Source of the DNA: Pithys albifrons albifrons
Lineage: Eukaryota > Chordata > Aves > Passeriformes > Thamnophilidae
Length of the DNA: 64,000 nucleotides
Direction of reading: 5' to 3'
Assembly: GCF_047495875.1 (NCBI RefSeq)
Contig: NC_092470.1
Location: 20,977,185-21,041,184 of the forward strand
Shown here: piece by piece, positions 1-10,034 of the stretch
Layout: each line of letters opens with the position of its first letter
Numbering within the stretch: the first letter of the stretch is position 1
Notes under the pieces: model-generated
Seen by the model: only the letters and a program-made list of their open reading frames with translations
The model's database searches: none
Told to the model about the DNA's origin: nothing
Position numbers and translations under genes: made by a program

Positions 1-261
1 TGCAGGACTGTTTGCTGCTTCAGGATCATCGATAGAACTCTAGTTGGACATGTTCCCAATTGCTCTAATTTAGGAGAGAAAATAATTATGGTGTTAAATG
101 TGGTATTATCTTATAGTCTGGGAACTCTGTTTATAGCTGGATATGGCAGAATTTCCAATAGCTTGGCTCAGTGGGCAAGATTTTCATTCCATGGGGAATT
201 CCCTGCAAAATTCCAGCACAATTACTTGTGTTTTAACCTGGAGAAACTTTTAAGGGGGGGA
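1..261. other. KIF23 intron (window starts inside it)
   Basis: AT-rich intronic sequence with no exon-like segment. The preceding KIF23 exon lies outside the window. Confidence 0.6.
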
Positions 262-539
262 CCTTCTTGCTGTCTCCAACTCCCTGACAGGAGGGGGGAG
301 CTGGGAAGGGTCGGGCTCTGCTCCCAGGGAACAAGGGACAGGAGGAGAGGGAACAGCCTCAAACTGCACCTCGGGAGGTTCAGGTTGGATATTGGGAAGA
401 ATCCCTTCATGGAATGGGCTGTCAGGGATTGGCAGGGGCTGCTCAGGGAGGTTTGGAGTGCCCATCCCTGGAGGTGTTCAGGAAGCAGCTGGAGTGGTGG
501 GGATGGGCCACAGGGTGCCCTCTGACCTCAGGGATTCTG
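262..539 (+). mobile_element. CR1 3' tail, sense, ending at a KIF23 splice acceptor
   Basis: Contains the CR1 tail landmarks in order: ggttcaggttggatattggg, a caggg-ttggcaggggctg block, ggaggtttggagtgcc, ccctggaggtgttcagg. It ends with cctcagggattctg, the same 3' end as the CR1 copies at 2.5 and 10.0 kb. The stretch corresponding to the 51-bp unit of those copies is deleted here. Confidence 0.85.
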
Positions 540-550
540 TTTCCCTCCAG

Positions 551-730
551 GAGCGCCGTGTGGCAGCGAAGCAGCTGGAGATGCAGAACAAGCTGTGGGT
601 GAAGGATGAGAAGCTGAAGCAGCTGAAGGCCATTGTCACTGAGCCCAGGGCTGAGAAGCCAGAGAGGCCCTCGCGGGAGAGGGACCGGGACAGGCCCGTG
701 CAGAGATCGGTGTCTCCTCCCCCCGTGCCT
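551..730 (+). CDS. KIF23: KIF23 exon a: end of coiled-coil stalk
   Basis: 60 codons, phase 0 at both ends, acceptor ctccag and donor gtaagt. It encodes the end of the coiled coil, then a charged Arg/Glu/Pro stretch ([15 protein letters not shown]) and SVSPPPVP. The acceptor lies only about 10 bases after the 3' end of a CR1 fragment (262-539), so the branch region is probably CR1-derived. Confidence 0.95.
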
Positions 731-3700
731 GTAAGTGCCTCCAAACTCCAACTGGTGTAGGGGAAAGCATATTTTAAAGATGAGCTGAAGTGCAGGTTAA
801 AAAGTAGTTCCCAAGCAGAGAGTTGTATGAGCTTAAACTGGCTTTGAATTCTTTACCTCCTCTTGTGTTGTTTTGTGCTCCCACCTTCTACTGCCGCTAC
901 ACTGGGAAAGACCCTGAGTCTTTGCTGTCACTGCCACAGTCCCTGAGCCTCCCTGGCTGAGTTGTCCCTGTGCTCGTTGTCAGTGTGCACTGTTTGATTG
1001 CTGTGTGGTCACTAACCTGTCTCCCCTTCCTTCTCTGCAGAGCTGTAGTAACTCTGCTCAGGTGGGGCCCAGCCAGCAGCCCCCGAGCCCCCCGCAGGGG
1101 CCCAGGCGTTCTAACTCTTGTAGCAGCATTTCTGTGGCCTCCTGTGTCCTGGAGTGGGAGCAGAAAACTCCTTCACACAAGCAAAGCACTTCTAATGCCA
1201 GGACTAAAGAGCCAAGTAGAGACTGTAACAGCTCGCACAGAAGGCGAGGGATGTGCTGGACTGGAGTCCTTGAGGTGCCCAGGCATAGAGAGGAGCTAGA
1301 AATAGAAGAGGATCAATGCTGCAGGGTTAGTGCTGCTCCTTCAAAAGCTCACTGTAGTGTTGGTTAGTCTGGCTTAAAGTTCTCTCACCTAGAGCACAGC
1401 TAACATAGAGTAGAGCTTTGCCCTAACTGTCTCTCCCAGGGCAGTGCTGTTCCCAAGCTGAGCCTGGCTACTCACTCTGACCTCTTGATGTTCAGATCCT
1501 CCTGGATCCTGAGGGTCTGACCTGCCCAGACTCTTCCTCGAGCTCTGAGTGTCCCTGTGTTTTCCCTTGTGTGTCTCCTCCAATCCATCCTCCAGCAGCC
1601 CCCCAGGTTCCTCAGAGCAGCCCCCCGGGTCCCCCCACTGTCCCCGGTGCTGACTGTCCCTCCCTCTGCCCAGAACGCGCCCCCGGTGCGGCTGCGGCAC
1701 CGGCGCTCGCGCTCGGCCGGGGAGCGCTGGGTGGACCACAAGCCGCCGTCCAACGTGCCCACGGAGACGGTGATGCAGCCCCACGTGCCCCACGCCATCA
1801 CCGTGGCCGCCGCCAGCGAGAAGGCCCTGGCCAAGTGTGACAAGTACATGTTGACACACCAGGAGTTGGCCTCCGACGGCGAGATAGAGACCAAACTCAT
1901 CAAGGTAAGTAAAGCAGGTCCTGCCTCAGGAATGTGGCCAAAACCTCTCCTGGCTTGGAAAAGGGAATGTTTGACTCAACCCAGTAAGACTTGGTGTGAA
2001 ACTCCTTTTCTTTTGGATTCAAGGGGTCTGAAAATCCTCTTCCTGAGCTTTATTCTTGCTTCTTATAAACCATTACAGCCTTGGTTGTCTCACCATTTTC
2101 CATCAGAAATTCAGGAATGATTTCTCCCTGGAAAGGGTGGTCAGGCTTGGCAGGGGCTGCCCAGGGAGGTTTGGAGTGCCCAGCCCTGGTGGTGCCCAAG
2201 GCAGGACTGGCTGTGGCACTGAGTGCTCTGGGCTGGGGGGACAGGGTGGGCATCGGGCACAGGGTGGGCTCCAGGGGCTGGCAGGGCTTTGCCAAGGTGG
2301 GCATCAAGCACAGGGTGGGCTCCAGGGGCTGGGAGGGCTTTGCCAAGGTGGGCATCGGGCACAGGGTGGGCTCCAGGTGCTGGCAGGGCTTTGCCAAGGT
2401 GGGCATTGGGCACAGGGTGGGCTTCAGGGGCTGGGAGGGCTTTGCTAAGGTGGGCATCGGGCACAGGGTGGGCTCCATGGGCTGGGAGGGCTTTGCCAAG
2501 GTGGGCACTGGTCACAGGGTGGACTCGAGGGGCTGTCAGGGCTTTTCCAGCCTCAGGGATTCTGGGATTCCTTGAAAGTAAGGAACAGGCTCCCCACTCC
2601 TTGTGGTGCTGAGTAAAACAAGAGAAGACAAGTCATGGGAAGGGTGTATTGGTGCCCACATTTCCTTGCACTTGAAGCTTTTGAGTGAATCTTGTGCTGC
2701 TGACCCGACTGTTCCTTGTTCCTGCTCTGGGTTCCAGGGGGATGTGTTCAAAACCAGAGGTGGTGGCCAGGCTGTGCAGTTCACAGACATCGAGACTCTG
2801 AAGCAGGAATCTCCCACTGGGTGAGCTGGGCCTTTCCTTTTGGGTTTTGGGCTTGTGGAATTCCAGGAGTGCAGCTGGAACAGCTTCTGGTCTGAATGAT
2901 CCCACGGGAAGTTGTTGCCTCCAGCTTGAAATCATACAAACAAAACCTGGAGAGGGTTCTGGCTGCTGAAGGTGCTTTTAGGGCTGGTTTGCTGCTGGGG
3001 ACAAAGCTTTGTTGAGACAGTGTGAAATGGGTTCTGTGCACGGGGATCTGCTGGGTCACAGGGTGTTTGTGCTCTTCCCACATTTGCCTCTCCCAGGAGG
3101 AAGCGACGCTCGTCCCCTTCCCAGCCTGACCCACTGGAGGATGCTGCAGACTCGGAATGGACTGATGTGGAAACCAGAGTGAGTTACAGAGGGAAAGGGG
3201 AACATCTCATGATCCTGGAATCTGGAATGGGCTGGGCTGGAAGGGACCTTAAAGCTCATCCAGTTCCCCATAGGCAGGGACACCTCCCACCATCCCAGGT
3301 TACTCCAACCCTCTTCCAGCCTTGCCTGGACCATTACAGGGATGGGAAGCCCAAAACCTCTCTGGGCACCAGTGTGGATGGGAATCTGGGGTAATGTGAG
3401 CTGGGGCTGGTGGGGAGCAGCAGAGGCTGACCCTGTGTGTGTTCCAGTGTTCCGTGGCAGTGGAGATGAGGGCAGGGTCAACCCTTGGACCTGGATATCA
3501 GCACCATGCTCAGCCCAAGTAAGTGCTCTGGGAGCTGCATTCCCTTCCTGAGAACTCTTTCCCTGCTGACCTCAGTGCCCTTCCCACTTTAGGCTTGGAT
3601 TCCTGACTGGAATAGGGTTAGGGATGGCAGTGAGATATTCCTTCTCCTGTCCCTCAGCCTTTATCAGAGGCTGGTGTAGTAACAAATACTCATTTTAGCC

Positions 3701-4516
3701 TTGGAGAAATATAAATTTACCAAGGTTCCAATTCAGTTTGGCCTGGAGAGGAGGGAGCTGAGGTGGCCATTCCTGGTGGTGTTCCTGACCACAGCTAAAA
3801 TTCCAGCTGGTAATTGCTGAGGCACCCACTAAAGAGCCATGATGGGCTCTAATCCTGCTGGAGGAAACTTCCCTCTTTTCCAAATTATTAGATAATGAAA
3901 CAGCCCTGGGGAACTCGGACTGTTCTGGGATGAGGTGGGATCACTGACAGTCACAGATATAAATACAGGATTCCCAAATTGCCAGCAAAAAATCCAACTA
4001 ATGGCAGAGTTCTTGTGGCTGGTGCCACCCCCTGGGCCCCACCTGTGCCCCAGCAGTCCCTGAGTGAGGAGTGGGGCAGTTTGTTGGGGCAGGAGCTGCA
4101 GGAAGGGGTCGATGGGAGCTGTGGCCTCTTGCAGGTGGTGCTGGCAGTGCCGTGCGAGTCCCCTGCCCAGCTCAGGGCCAGGAGCCCTGGCAGGACCTGC
4201 TGCCTGCAGCCTTACTACAGCCTTGTAACGGTGTAGTAACCCCTCCCCTTTGCCTGGGTGTTGAGTTGGAGTTATTGTAACTTATTTCATAATTGAAATA
4301 AGACTTTGGTTTGTGTTCACAAGAGAAGTAAAATACGGGGAGTTCTTAAGTTTTCTTGGGTTAAATGTTGCATTTCTTGGCACAGGAGGGATGTGAGGCT
4401 TTGGTGTGTAGCAAACAGGTGAACTGGGGGTTGGCTGCTCTTAAAGCTGCCGTGGGTGAACTCTGAAAGTTGTTTGTGGTCCTTTCCCTCCCTGTTTTAG
4501 GCGAAGAAAGCCATGA
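551..4516 (+). CDS. KIF23: KIF23 (MKLP1/CHO1), C-terminal part, seven exons
   Basis: Join 551-730, 1041-1325, 1674-1904, 2738-2820, 3097-3178, 3448-3518, 4501-4516, giving about 315 codons up to TGA. KIF23 is the kinesin-6 motor of the centralspindlin complex (with RACGAP1/CYK4); it bundles antiparallel microtubules at the central spindle and midbody in cytokinesis. The motor, neck and most of the coiled coil lie upstream of the window. What is visible is the end of the stalk ([20 protein letters not shown]) and the tail: the isoform-specific exon, the ARF6-binding region, a basic nuclear-localisation stretch (RKRRSS) and the conserved end (...HHAQPKRRKP). All introns have GT donors and AG acceptors and the reading frame is kept across every junction. 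The order and peptide content match vertebrate KIF23 as I remember it. The 5' end is missing only because the window begins inside an intron. Confidence 0.95.
1041..1325 (+). CDS. KIF23: KIF23 exon b: CHO1-specific alternative exon
   Basis: 95 codons, phase 0 on both sides, acceptor ctgcag and donor gttagt (a weaker donor than its neighbours). It corresponds to the human exon present in CHO1 and absent from MKLP1, reported to carry an actin-interacting region. The [13 protein letters not shown] motif is retained; in human KIF23 this segment holds the 14-3-3 binding serine and a neighbouring Aurora B site. The rest of the exon is diverged and slightly shorter than the human one (about 104 codons). 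Being phase 0-0, skipping it leaves the frame intact. The exact 3' boundary is the least certain in the gene, because the frame stays open to a TAG shortly beyond. Confidence 0.85.
1674..1904 (+). CDS. KIF23: KIF23 exon c: ARF6-binding region
   Basis: 77 codons, phase 0-0, acceptor tgcccag and donor gtaagt. It holds the basic [11 protein letters not shown] motif and a very conserved segment ([33 protein letters not shown]). In mammals this C-terminal region folds against the GTPase ARF6 at the midbody. Codons are very GC-rich at third positions, which fits the GC-rich surroundings. Confidence 0.95.
2108..2575 (+). mobile_element. CR1 3' tail, sense, with expanded 51-bp repeat
   Basis: Lies in the KIF23 intron between exons c and d. 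The usual CR1 tail (tggaaagggtggtcaggc ... ggcactgagtgctctgggctgg) runs into six tandem 51-bp units and ends with cctcagggattctggg. Confidence 0.88.
2243..2548 (+). repeat. 51-bp minisatellite, 6 units, in a CR1 tail
   Basis: Units start at 2243, 2294, 2345, 2396, 2447 and 2498, exactly 51 bases apart. Each reads approximately aaggtgggcatcgggcacag, then ggtgggctccaggggctggc, then agggctttgcc. 51 is 17 codons, which keeps several frames open and creates spurious ORFs on both strands. Confidence 0.95.
2738..2820 (+). CDS. KIF23: KIF23 exon d
   Basis: 83 bases, entering in phase 0 and leaving after two bases of a codon. It encodes [20 protein letters not shown] and then LKQESPT. Acceptor gttccag and donor gtgagc. 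This is one of the most conserved stretches of the KIF23 tail. Confidence 0.95.
3097..3178 (+). CDS. KIF23: KIF23 exon e: nuclear localisation and Aurora B site
   Basis: 82 bases that complete the split codon of the previous exon (83+82 = 55 codons). It encodes [20 protein letters not shown] and then WTDVETR. RKRRSS is the basic nuclear-localisation stretch whose serine is an Aurora B target in human KIF23. Relative to human, one serine before RKRR is missing at the exon junction. Acceptor tcccag, donor gtgagt. Confidence 0.95.
3206..3373 (-). mobile_element. CR1 3' tail, antisense
   Basis: Antisense landmarks: ggaagggaccttaaagctca, gcagggacacctcccaccat, agggatggg, acctctctgggcacc. Lies in a KIF23 intron between exons e and f. 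Diverged. Confidence 0.8.
3448..3518 (+). CDS. KIF23: KIF23 exon f
   Basis: 71 bases encoding [20 protein letters not shown] and then AQP. It leaves after two bases of the next codon. Acceptor gttccag and donor gtaagt. The peptide is nearly identical to the human C terminus. Confidence 0.95.
3519..4500 (+). other. Last KIF23 intron
   Basis: 982 bases of single-copy intron with no recognised repeat. It holds short open frames without coding character. Confidence 0.7.
4501..4516 (+). CDS. KIF23: KIF23 last coding exon: final residues and stop
   Basis: Acceptor cctgttttag. The exon completes a lysine codon and reads K-R-R-K-P then TGA (4514-4516), matching the basic human end PKRKKP. Only 16 bases are coding; the exon continues as 3' UTR. 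Confidence 0.92.
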
Positions 4517-5215
4517 ATTGCTGCTGGCATCCCCCTGGATTCTCCCACTCCAATGGATTCCATGTCCCAGAACTGCTTTGTCCTCACTCCAGGCTGGTGT
4601 TTTTAGGGTGGCCTGTGCTAGGAAATGGTTACATGGGGGACACCTGTGATCCCAAAGAAGCTGTGGATGGATGTGTTTGTTTCCCATAGATTAGGGTGGT
4701 TTTGCCTCTGAATTCAGACACCTTCTGTCTGGTATGAATGGAGCTGTATCTTTACAGATTAGTGCCACGAGGCTTCTGCCTTGCAGGTTTTCCCAGCTTT
4801 TTCCAAAATCCATCCCTGCTCACTCTCCCTCCCGTCAGGGCCTCTGTTGGAAGAGGCCCAAAGGCTGCTATTGATTGAGCTCCAGTACTGCACTTTAAGG
4901 GTGTTTCTAGGCCATTTCCTGTTTTATAACCAACAACTGCTTGGCAATATGAATTTCTCCTTGGAAGGATGACCCCTGAGTATTTAATATGCAAATCAGC
5001 TCTTAAAACATTTCAGTCTTCACAGTAACAAAAACACTGATGTGAGTAGTGGGCACTTGCCATCAGACACACTTTGTTTTGTAGTGCCAGTCAATAATTA
5101 AATGTTTTACATCTCTAGATGTGGGGGAAAGGGTGATTTCCTCACAGATGTGGATGGTGAGAAGTCTCTGTGTGTGTCCCTGCAAACATGTTGAATAAAT
5201 CCTTTTATTCCATGG
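4517..5215 (+). other. KIF23: KIF23 3' untranslated region
   Basis: Runs from the stop to about 15-20 bases after the AATAAA signal. It is single-copy, moderately AT-rich and free of CR1, in contrast to the introns. The exact cleavage site is inferred, not seen. Confidence 0.75.
5194..5199 (+). terminator. KIF23: KIF23 polyadenylation signal AATAAA
   Basis: A canonical AATAAA sits 678 bases after the stop codon, followed by a T-rich stretch and, about 70 bases on, a TG-rich stretch (cctgtgtcctgtgcag). It is the first perfect signal after the stop. Confidence 0.8.
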
Positions 5216-5482
5216 CTCTTACAAACCCTGTCCTTGTTATTCAGGGGAGTGCTGAGGGAGCACCACAGCACCTTCCTGTGTCCTGTGCAGAGACTGGGAA
5301 GGGATGCACTTTGTGGGATGATCCTGATGTTTAAATCATGGAATCTGCCTGGATACTGAGATACGGTTTGGACACCTCCATCTTCAGGTCTGCAAACTGC
5401 TTTGGGGGCAGTTGGTCCTGTTTGGGGTGTTTGTTAAAGGGGTTCCAGCATAAGGAAAAGCTTTTCCTACTAAGTTTTGCAG
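5216..5482. other. Immediate 3' flank of KIF23
   Basis: Single-copy sequence; I see no gene or repeat in it. Confidence 0.5.
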
Positions 5483-5986
5483 TCATCAAATCCCACAATG
5501 GTTTGGGTTGGAAGGGACCTTAATGCTCATCCCATTCCATCCCCGTCATGAGCAGGGATACTTTCCACCAGCCCAGGGTGCTCCAAGCCCTGTCCAGCCT
5601 GGCCTGGGACACTCCCAGGGATGGGGCAGCCACAGCTGCTCTGCCCAACCTGTGCCAGGGCCTGCCCACCCTCCCAGCCAGGAATTCCTTCCCAATATCC
5701 CATCTATCCCTGCCCTCTGGCAGTGGGAAGCCATTCCCTGTGTCCTGTCCCTCCAGGCCTTGTCCCCAGTCCCTCTCCATCTCTCCTGGAGCCCCTTCAG
5801 GCACTGGAAGGGGCTCTCAGGTCTCCCTGGATCCTTCTCCAGGTGACCCCCCCAGCTTTCCCAGCCTGGCTCCAAAGGGGCTCCAGCCCTGGAGCAGCTC
5901 CAGGGCCAGCTCTGGATCTGCTCCAGCAGCTCCACATCCTCCTGGAGGCAGCTCTGCAGGGGGGTCTCAGGAGGGCAGAGCAGAGG
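5483..5986 (-). mobile_element. CR1 3' portion, antisense, about 500 bases
   Basis: A long antisense copy: aatggtttgggttggaaggg at the 3' end, then the cctcccaccagcccagggtg-like block, agggatggggcagcc, ttcccaatatccc, tgtgtcctgtccctcc, and deeper sequence up to gatctgctccagcagctcca and ctgcaggggggtctcagg. Neither the reverse transcriptase nor the endonuclease domain is present. Confidence 0.9.
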
Positions 5987-6788
5987 GGGAGCAGGTGAGG
6001 GGTTTTCCAGCCTCTGAAGTGATTCCATGAGCTCCACAGGCTCTGGAGCAGAGGGCAGCAGCTCTGCCGAGTGCCACTAGATGGTGTGGGATAACCACGG
6101 TGGCTGCACTGGGCTCCTCCCTCTGCCTGCAGGGATCCAGGCTGTGCCTGGGCCTGGGAATAACTCCTGTCCTTGGGATACCCCAAACTGGGCAGTTCTG
6201 CTGCCACCCACCTTCCTGTGGGAGGGCAGGGACAGGGATGGGGATAGCCCATGGAAATAGTGAAAGGAACTTAGACAGGCTCTTACTGCTGGCATTTCAA
6301 TTAACTGAAATAATTATCTATTAGTGATGAGCAGGCATTACCTCTTAGGTTTGGATTCAGTCACTCTGCCAGTGTAAGTTGGAAGTGTTCCAGGGGAAAC
6401 CTGGGAGAGACACAAGGAACTGATGCCCAGAACTTTGCACAGCAAAGCTTCACCTACAGAACATGGTTTCAAAGCCAACTAGAGGTGCTGAATTTGCTCC
6501 CAAAATGCCCATTTTTATGTCCCTGGTGTGTGGCCAAACTGTTTCTTTCCCACCCCTTTCCAAGCTCCATGTTTTGTTTTTACACTTGGTGTTTTCCAGG
6601 GCTTTGCTCTGAAATTTCTGCTTTTGAAGGCGAAAGCTGTTTAAGAACAAAGCAAACACCTCCTGCAGCCACTTTGTCCCCTCCTAAAGGTTAATCCAAA
6701 GTGCAAACAGACCTTGGAGAGGAGGATCCACCCTGCCAGCCCTGGGAGGAGGGTGGCAGCAGGATCATGGCTTGGCTGGAGTCTGGCA
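5987..6788. other. Single-copy intergenic stretch with an AT-rich island
   Basis: No gene seen. Around 6260-6345 an AT-rich island (caattaactgaaataattat) stands out from the GC-rich flanks and may be a small conserved non-coding element. Confidence 0.35.
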
Positions 6789-6953
6789 CTGCATGGAATT
6801 CTGGAATGGGTGGGGTTGGGAAGGACCTTAAAGCCCATCCAGTGCCACCCCCTGCCATGGGCAAGGACACCTCCCACCAGCCCAGGGTGCTCCAAGCCCT
6901 GTCCAACCTGGTCTGGGACACTCCCAGGGATGGGGCAGCCACAACTTCTCTGG
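6789..6953 (-). mobile_element. CR1 3' tail, antisense
   Basis: Reads ttgggaaggaccttaaagcc, then gacacctcccaccagcccag and gggatggggcagccacaact. Faces the sense fragment at 7009-7122, so the two form a short inverted pair about 55 bases apart. Confidence 0.85.
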
Positions 6954-7008
6954 ATGAGGCTCAACTGACCTCCCACCTCTCTTAATTAGTTAGACCTTTA
7001 GGATGTAA

Positions 7009-7122
7009 TTGGACAGGGCTTGGAGCAGCCTGGACTGGTGGGAGGTGTCCCTGCCCATGGCAGGGGGTGGCACTGGGTGGACTTTGAGGTCACTTCCAAC
7101 CCAACCCATTCCAGGATTCTGT
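7009..7122 (+). mobile_element. CR1 3' tail, sense, short
   Basis: Reads ttggacagggcttggagcag, tgggaggtgtccctgcccat, and ends near ccattccaggattctgtgac, the CR1 3' terminus. Confidence 0.85.
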
Positions 7123-8024
7123 GACCTTTAATTACTCAGTGCCATCGTTACCTCCTGTGGGGGCCTAACGAGATCCATGGCTGGTGCTGCTCCATCCTGT
7201 CCCTCTGCAGCTGTTCCTCACACCTTTCCACCTTCCCCCATTCCCCCTCCACGTGGCCCTGGCAGTGTTTGCTCTGCCAAGATTCCTCCAAGGCCCAGCC
7301 AAGCCCAGTGTGCCCATTAAAGGGCTGCCATTTGTTGGAGTATTTCCATGTGCTGCTTCCCTGGTCTCTGCTGACATTCCATGGGAGCTCTGGGATGAGG
7401 AGCACCCTCAGGAGGAGGTGCCTGCACCACCCCCCTCTGAAAGGCTCCCAACCTCAGCTGTCAGGGAGGATGGAAAGGCCTTTTGGAAGCAAGTGGGCTC
7501 TGGGGGGAAATTGTCCTCTTTGGAAATGGCCTTTTGTTGCCTGCAGTGCCTCAAACCTCTCCTTTGTGCTGCCCCTGAGCTGGGATCTGATTGAAGGAGC
7601 CCTCTGGAATAACTCTGTGTTTCCAGCAGGCAGAATTTGGGGAGGTTAGTCCTGAGTCTGTTATTGCCCAATAACAGAGTGATTTATTGTGTTAGAGCAA
7701 TTTAGAGAGCAGGAGCTCTAAACCCAAGGGCACCCTGGGCTCTCGCTGCCACAGCAGGAATGTTTGCTCAGGAGCTGTTTGTCCTGCCTGGAAGGGGCAG
7801 CTCCCCCTCAGCTCCCTGCTGGAATGTTGGATCTGCTGCTGAGGTCAGTTGTGCGTGTAAGCAGAGTCAGCAGTGGGATGTAAAGGCAGGATAATTTATG
7901 TAATTAGTGCTGTTCTTCATTTAAACAGGGCCCACTGCAGGTCCTGTATGTTCCTGGCAGCCCTTCCCGTGCCAGGGGATCATGCCATGATCCAGCAGGA
8001 GCCACTGCAACAGGAGAAGGTGGA
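7123..8024. other. Single-copy intergenic stretch
   Basis: No recognisable gene or repeat. Overlapping short open frames at 7184-7649 lack a protein match I recognise. Confidence 0.4.
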
Positions 8025-8372
8025 AGGGCCTCAGGCTGTGCCAGGAGAGGTTCAGGTTGGACATCAGCAGGAATTTCTGCATGGAAAGGGTTGTTAGACA
8101 TTGGAATTGCCTTCCCAGGGAGGTTTGGCGTGCCCAGCCCTGGAGGTGCCCAAAGCAGGACTGGCCGTGGCACTGAGTGCTCTGGGCTGGGGGACAAGGT
8201 GGGCATCGGGCACAGGGTGGGCTCCATGGGCTGGCAGGACTTTGCCAAGGTGGGCATTGGGCACAGGGTGGGCTCCAGGTGCTGGCAGGGCTTTGCCAAG
8301 GTGGGCATCAGGCACAGGGTGGGCTCCAGGGGCTGGGAGGGCTTTGCCAACCCCAGGGATTCTCTGATTTCA
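8025..8372 (+). mobile_element. CR1 3' tail, sense, with 51-bp repeat (3 units)
   Basis: Reads gagaggttcaggttggacat, ggaatttctgcatggaaagg and ggcactgagtgctctgggct, then units at 8196, 8247 and 8298, then the 3' end. It forms an inverted pair with the antisense copy at 8496-8806. Confidence 0.88.
8196..8348 (+). repeat. 51-bp minisatellite, 3 units
   Basis: Three phased 51-bp units of the same type as at 2243. Confidence 0.93.
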
Positions 8373-8495
8373 CAGGCCTGTAGCCCATGGGCAAGAGCAG
8401 CTCCATCACTGCTTTTATTCTGAGGCCATTTCTGTGGTTTCTGGTTCATGTAGCTGGAAACCTGCAAAATTTCAGCACTTCCAGGCAGCTGCTTC

Positions 8496-8806
8496 TCTGG
8501 AATCCCAGAATCCCTGAGGCTGGCAAAGCCCTTCCAGCCCATGGAGCCCACCCTGTGCCCGATGCCCACCTTGGCAAAGCCCTGCCAGCCCCTGGAGCCC
8601 ACCCTGTGCCCGATGCCCATGTTGGCAAAGCCCTCCCAGCCCCTGGAGCCCACCCTGTGCCCGATGCCCACCTTGGCAAAGCCCTCCCAGCCCCTGGAGC
8701 CCACCCTGTGCCCGATGCCCACCTTGTCCCCCAGCCCAGAGCACTGAGTGCCATGGCCAGTCCTGCCTTGAGCACTTCCAGGACTGGGGACCCCCCTTGG
8801 AAGGGC
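8496..8806 (-). mobile_element. CR1 3' tail, antisense, with 51-bp repeat (4 units)
   Basis: Begins with agaatccctgaggctggcaa, carries units at 8522, 8573, 8624 and 8675, and continues with ccagcccagagcactgagtg. Only about 125 bases separate it from the sense copy at 8025-8372. Confidence 0.88.
8522..8725 (-). repeat. 51-bp minisatellite, 4 units, inverted
   Basis: Reverse complement of the unit at 2243; four units in exact 51-base register. Confidence 0.93.
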
Positions 8807-9699
8807 AGGTGGGCAGTGGGTGCTGGAGCCAGGGAAGGATCTCGTTGTGCCTCCTTGTCCCTGGGCTCCTTGGCAAGGCAGGAACACAGAGCTGACTCCA
8901 TGTTTACCTTTTGAGGTAACAAATTCCTCCCCCAACAGGCTGGATCTGCACTGGGATCTTCCTGCCAGCTCTGCCCTGTCAGAGTTTCCTACTGGCAGAA
9001 GGGGATGGCTCTGGATTCTGTTCCCTGTGTTGCTTGGATGTTCTTGGCATTTAATTGGCTGCAGGCTCTGCTCAGCAGTGAAAAGGAAGAGAATAACAAG
9101 CAGGATGGCCTTGGAATCTCAGGCTGGGTGAGCTGGAGTGGGGCTGGTGCTGAGCAGGGGCTGCTCCAGGGCCTGCTGTGGAAAACAGGCTGAGAAAGGG
9201 CATCAAGTTCAGAACACCCTGATCTTCTCCCAGGCCTTCCACCTTCTGAGGAGGGAAGCCCAGCAGCCTGTTGGCTTTGCTGAGCTCTTCCCAGAGAAGG
9301 GAAGGGGATGTTACTGCTCCTGCTCTCCCTGCCAAGGGCTGTGTGGATGAAAGGTGTTAGGGGAGCTGCTGACCCTGGGAGTGCTCCAGGAGGCAGGAAA
9401 AGGCTCATTCCCAGGAGCCTGGTTGCTCTGGGCCCTGGCAGCTTCCCCCTGGTGTGCTGGCACACTGACCCACCAGCCCCAGCTGCTCCCAGCCTGGCAC
9501 CAGGAGCCTCGAGGCTGCTGGGGGAGGACCAAAGCATGGCCCAAATCCCTGGCTCAGGGGAAATGGAGTGTTGGGTGGCAGAACATGGAGCTTTGTGACC
9601 CGGGGCAGGGCAGCTGAGCTGGCACTGGGAGCTGCTCTGCTGGGATCTGGGTCCTGGACCTCTGCCCTGTCCCCACCAGCACTGCCCAGTGCAACAGGG
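8807..9699. other. Single-copy intergenic stretch
   Basis: GC-rich, with no gene I recognise. The 9140-9345 segment (ccaggccttccaccttctga) could be an old repeat but I cannot name it. Confidence 0.35.
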
Positions 9700-10034
9700 A
9701 CTGCAGGGCAGGGGCAGGGGGCACAGCAGCAGGAATTGCTGCATGGAAAGGGTGGGCAGGCCCTGGCAGGGGCTGCCCTGGGAGGTTTGGAGTGCCCAGC
9801 CCTGGAGGTGCCCAAGGCAGGACTGGCTGTGGCACTCAGTGCTCTGGACTGAGGAACAAGGTGGGCATCGGGCACAGGGTGGGCTCCATGGGCTGGGAGG
9901 GCTTTGCCAAGGTGGGAATCGGGCACAGGGTGGGCTCCAGGGGCTGGGAGGGCTTTGCCAAGGTGGGCATTGGGCACAGGGTGGGCTCCAGGGGCTGGGA
10001 GGGCTTTGCCAACCTCAGGGATTCTGGAATGCAG
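9700..10034 (+). mobile_element. CR1 3' tail, sense, with 51-bp repeat (3 units)
   Basis: Reads ggcacagcagcaggaattgc, gcatggaaagggtgggcagg, then units at 9858, 9909 and 9960, and ends in aacctcagggattctgg. Confidence 0.88.
9858..10010 (+). repeat. 51-bp minisatellite, 3 units
   Basis: Three phased units of the CR1-tail 51-mer. Confidence 0.93.
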
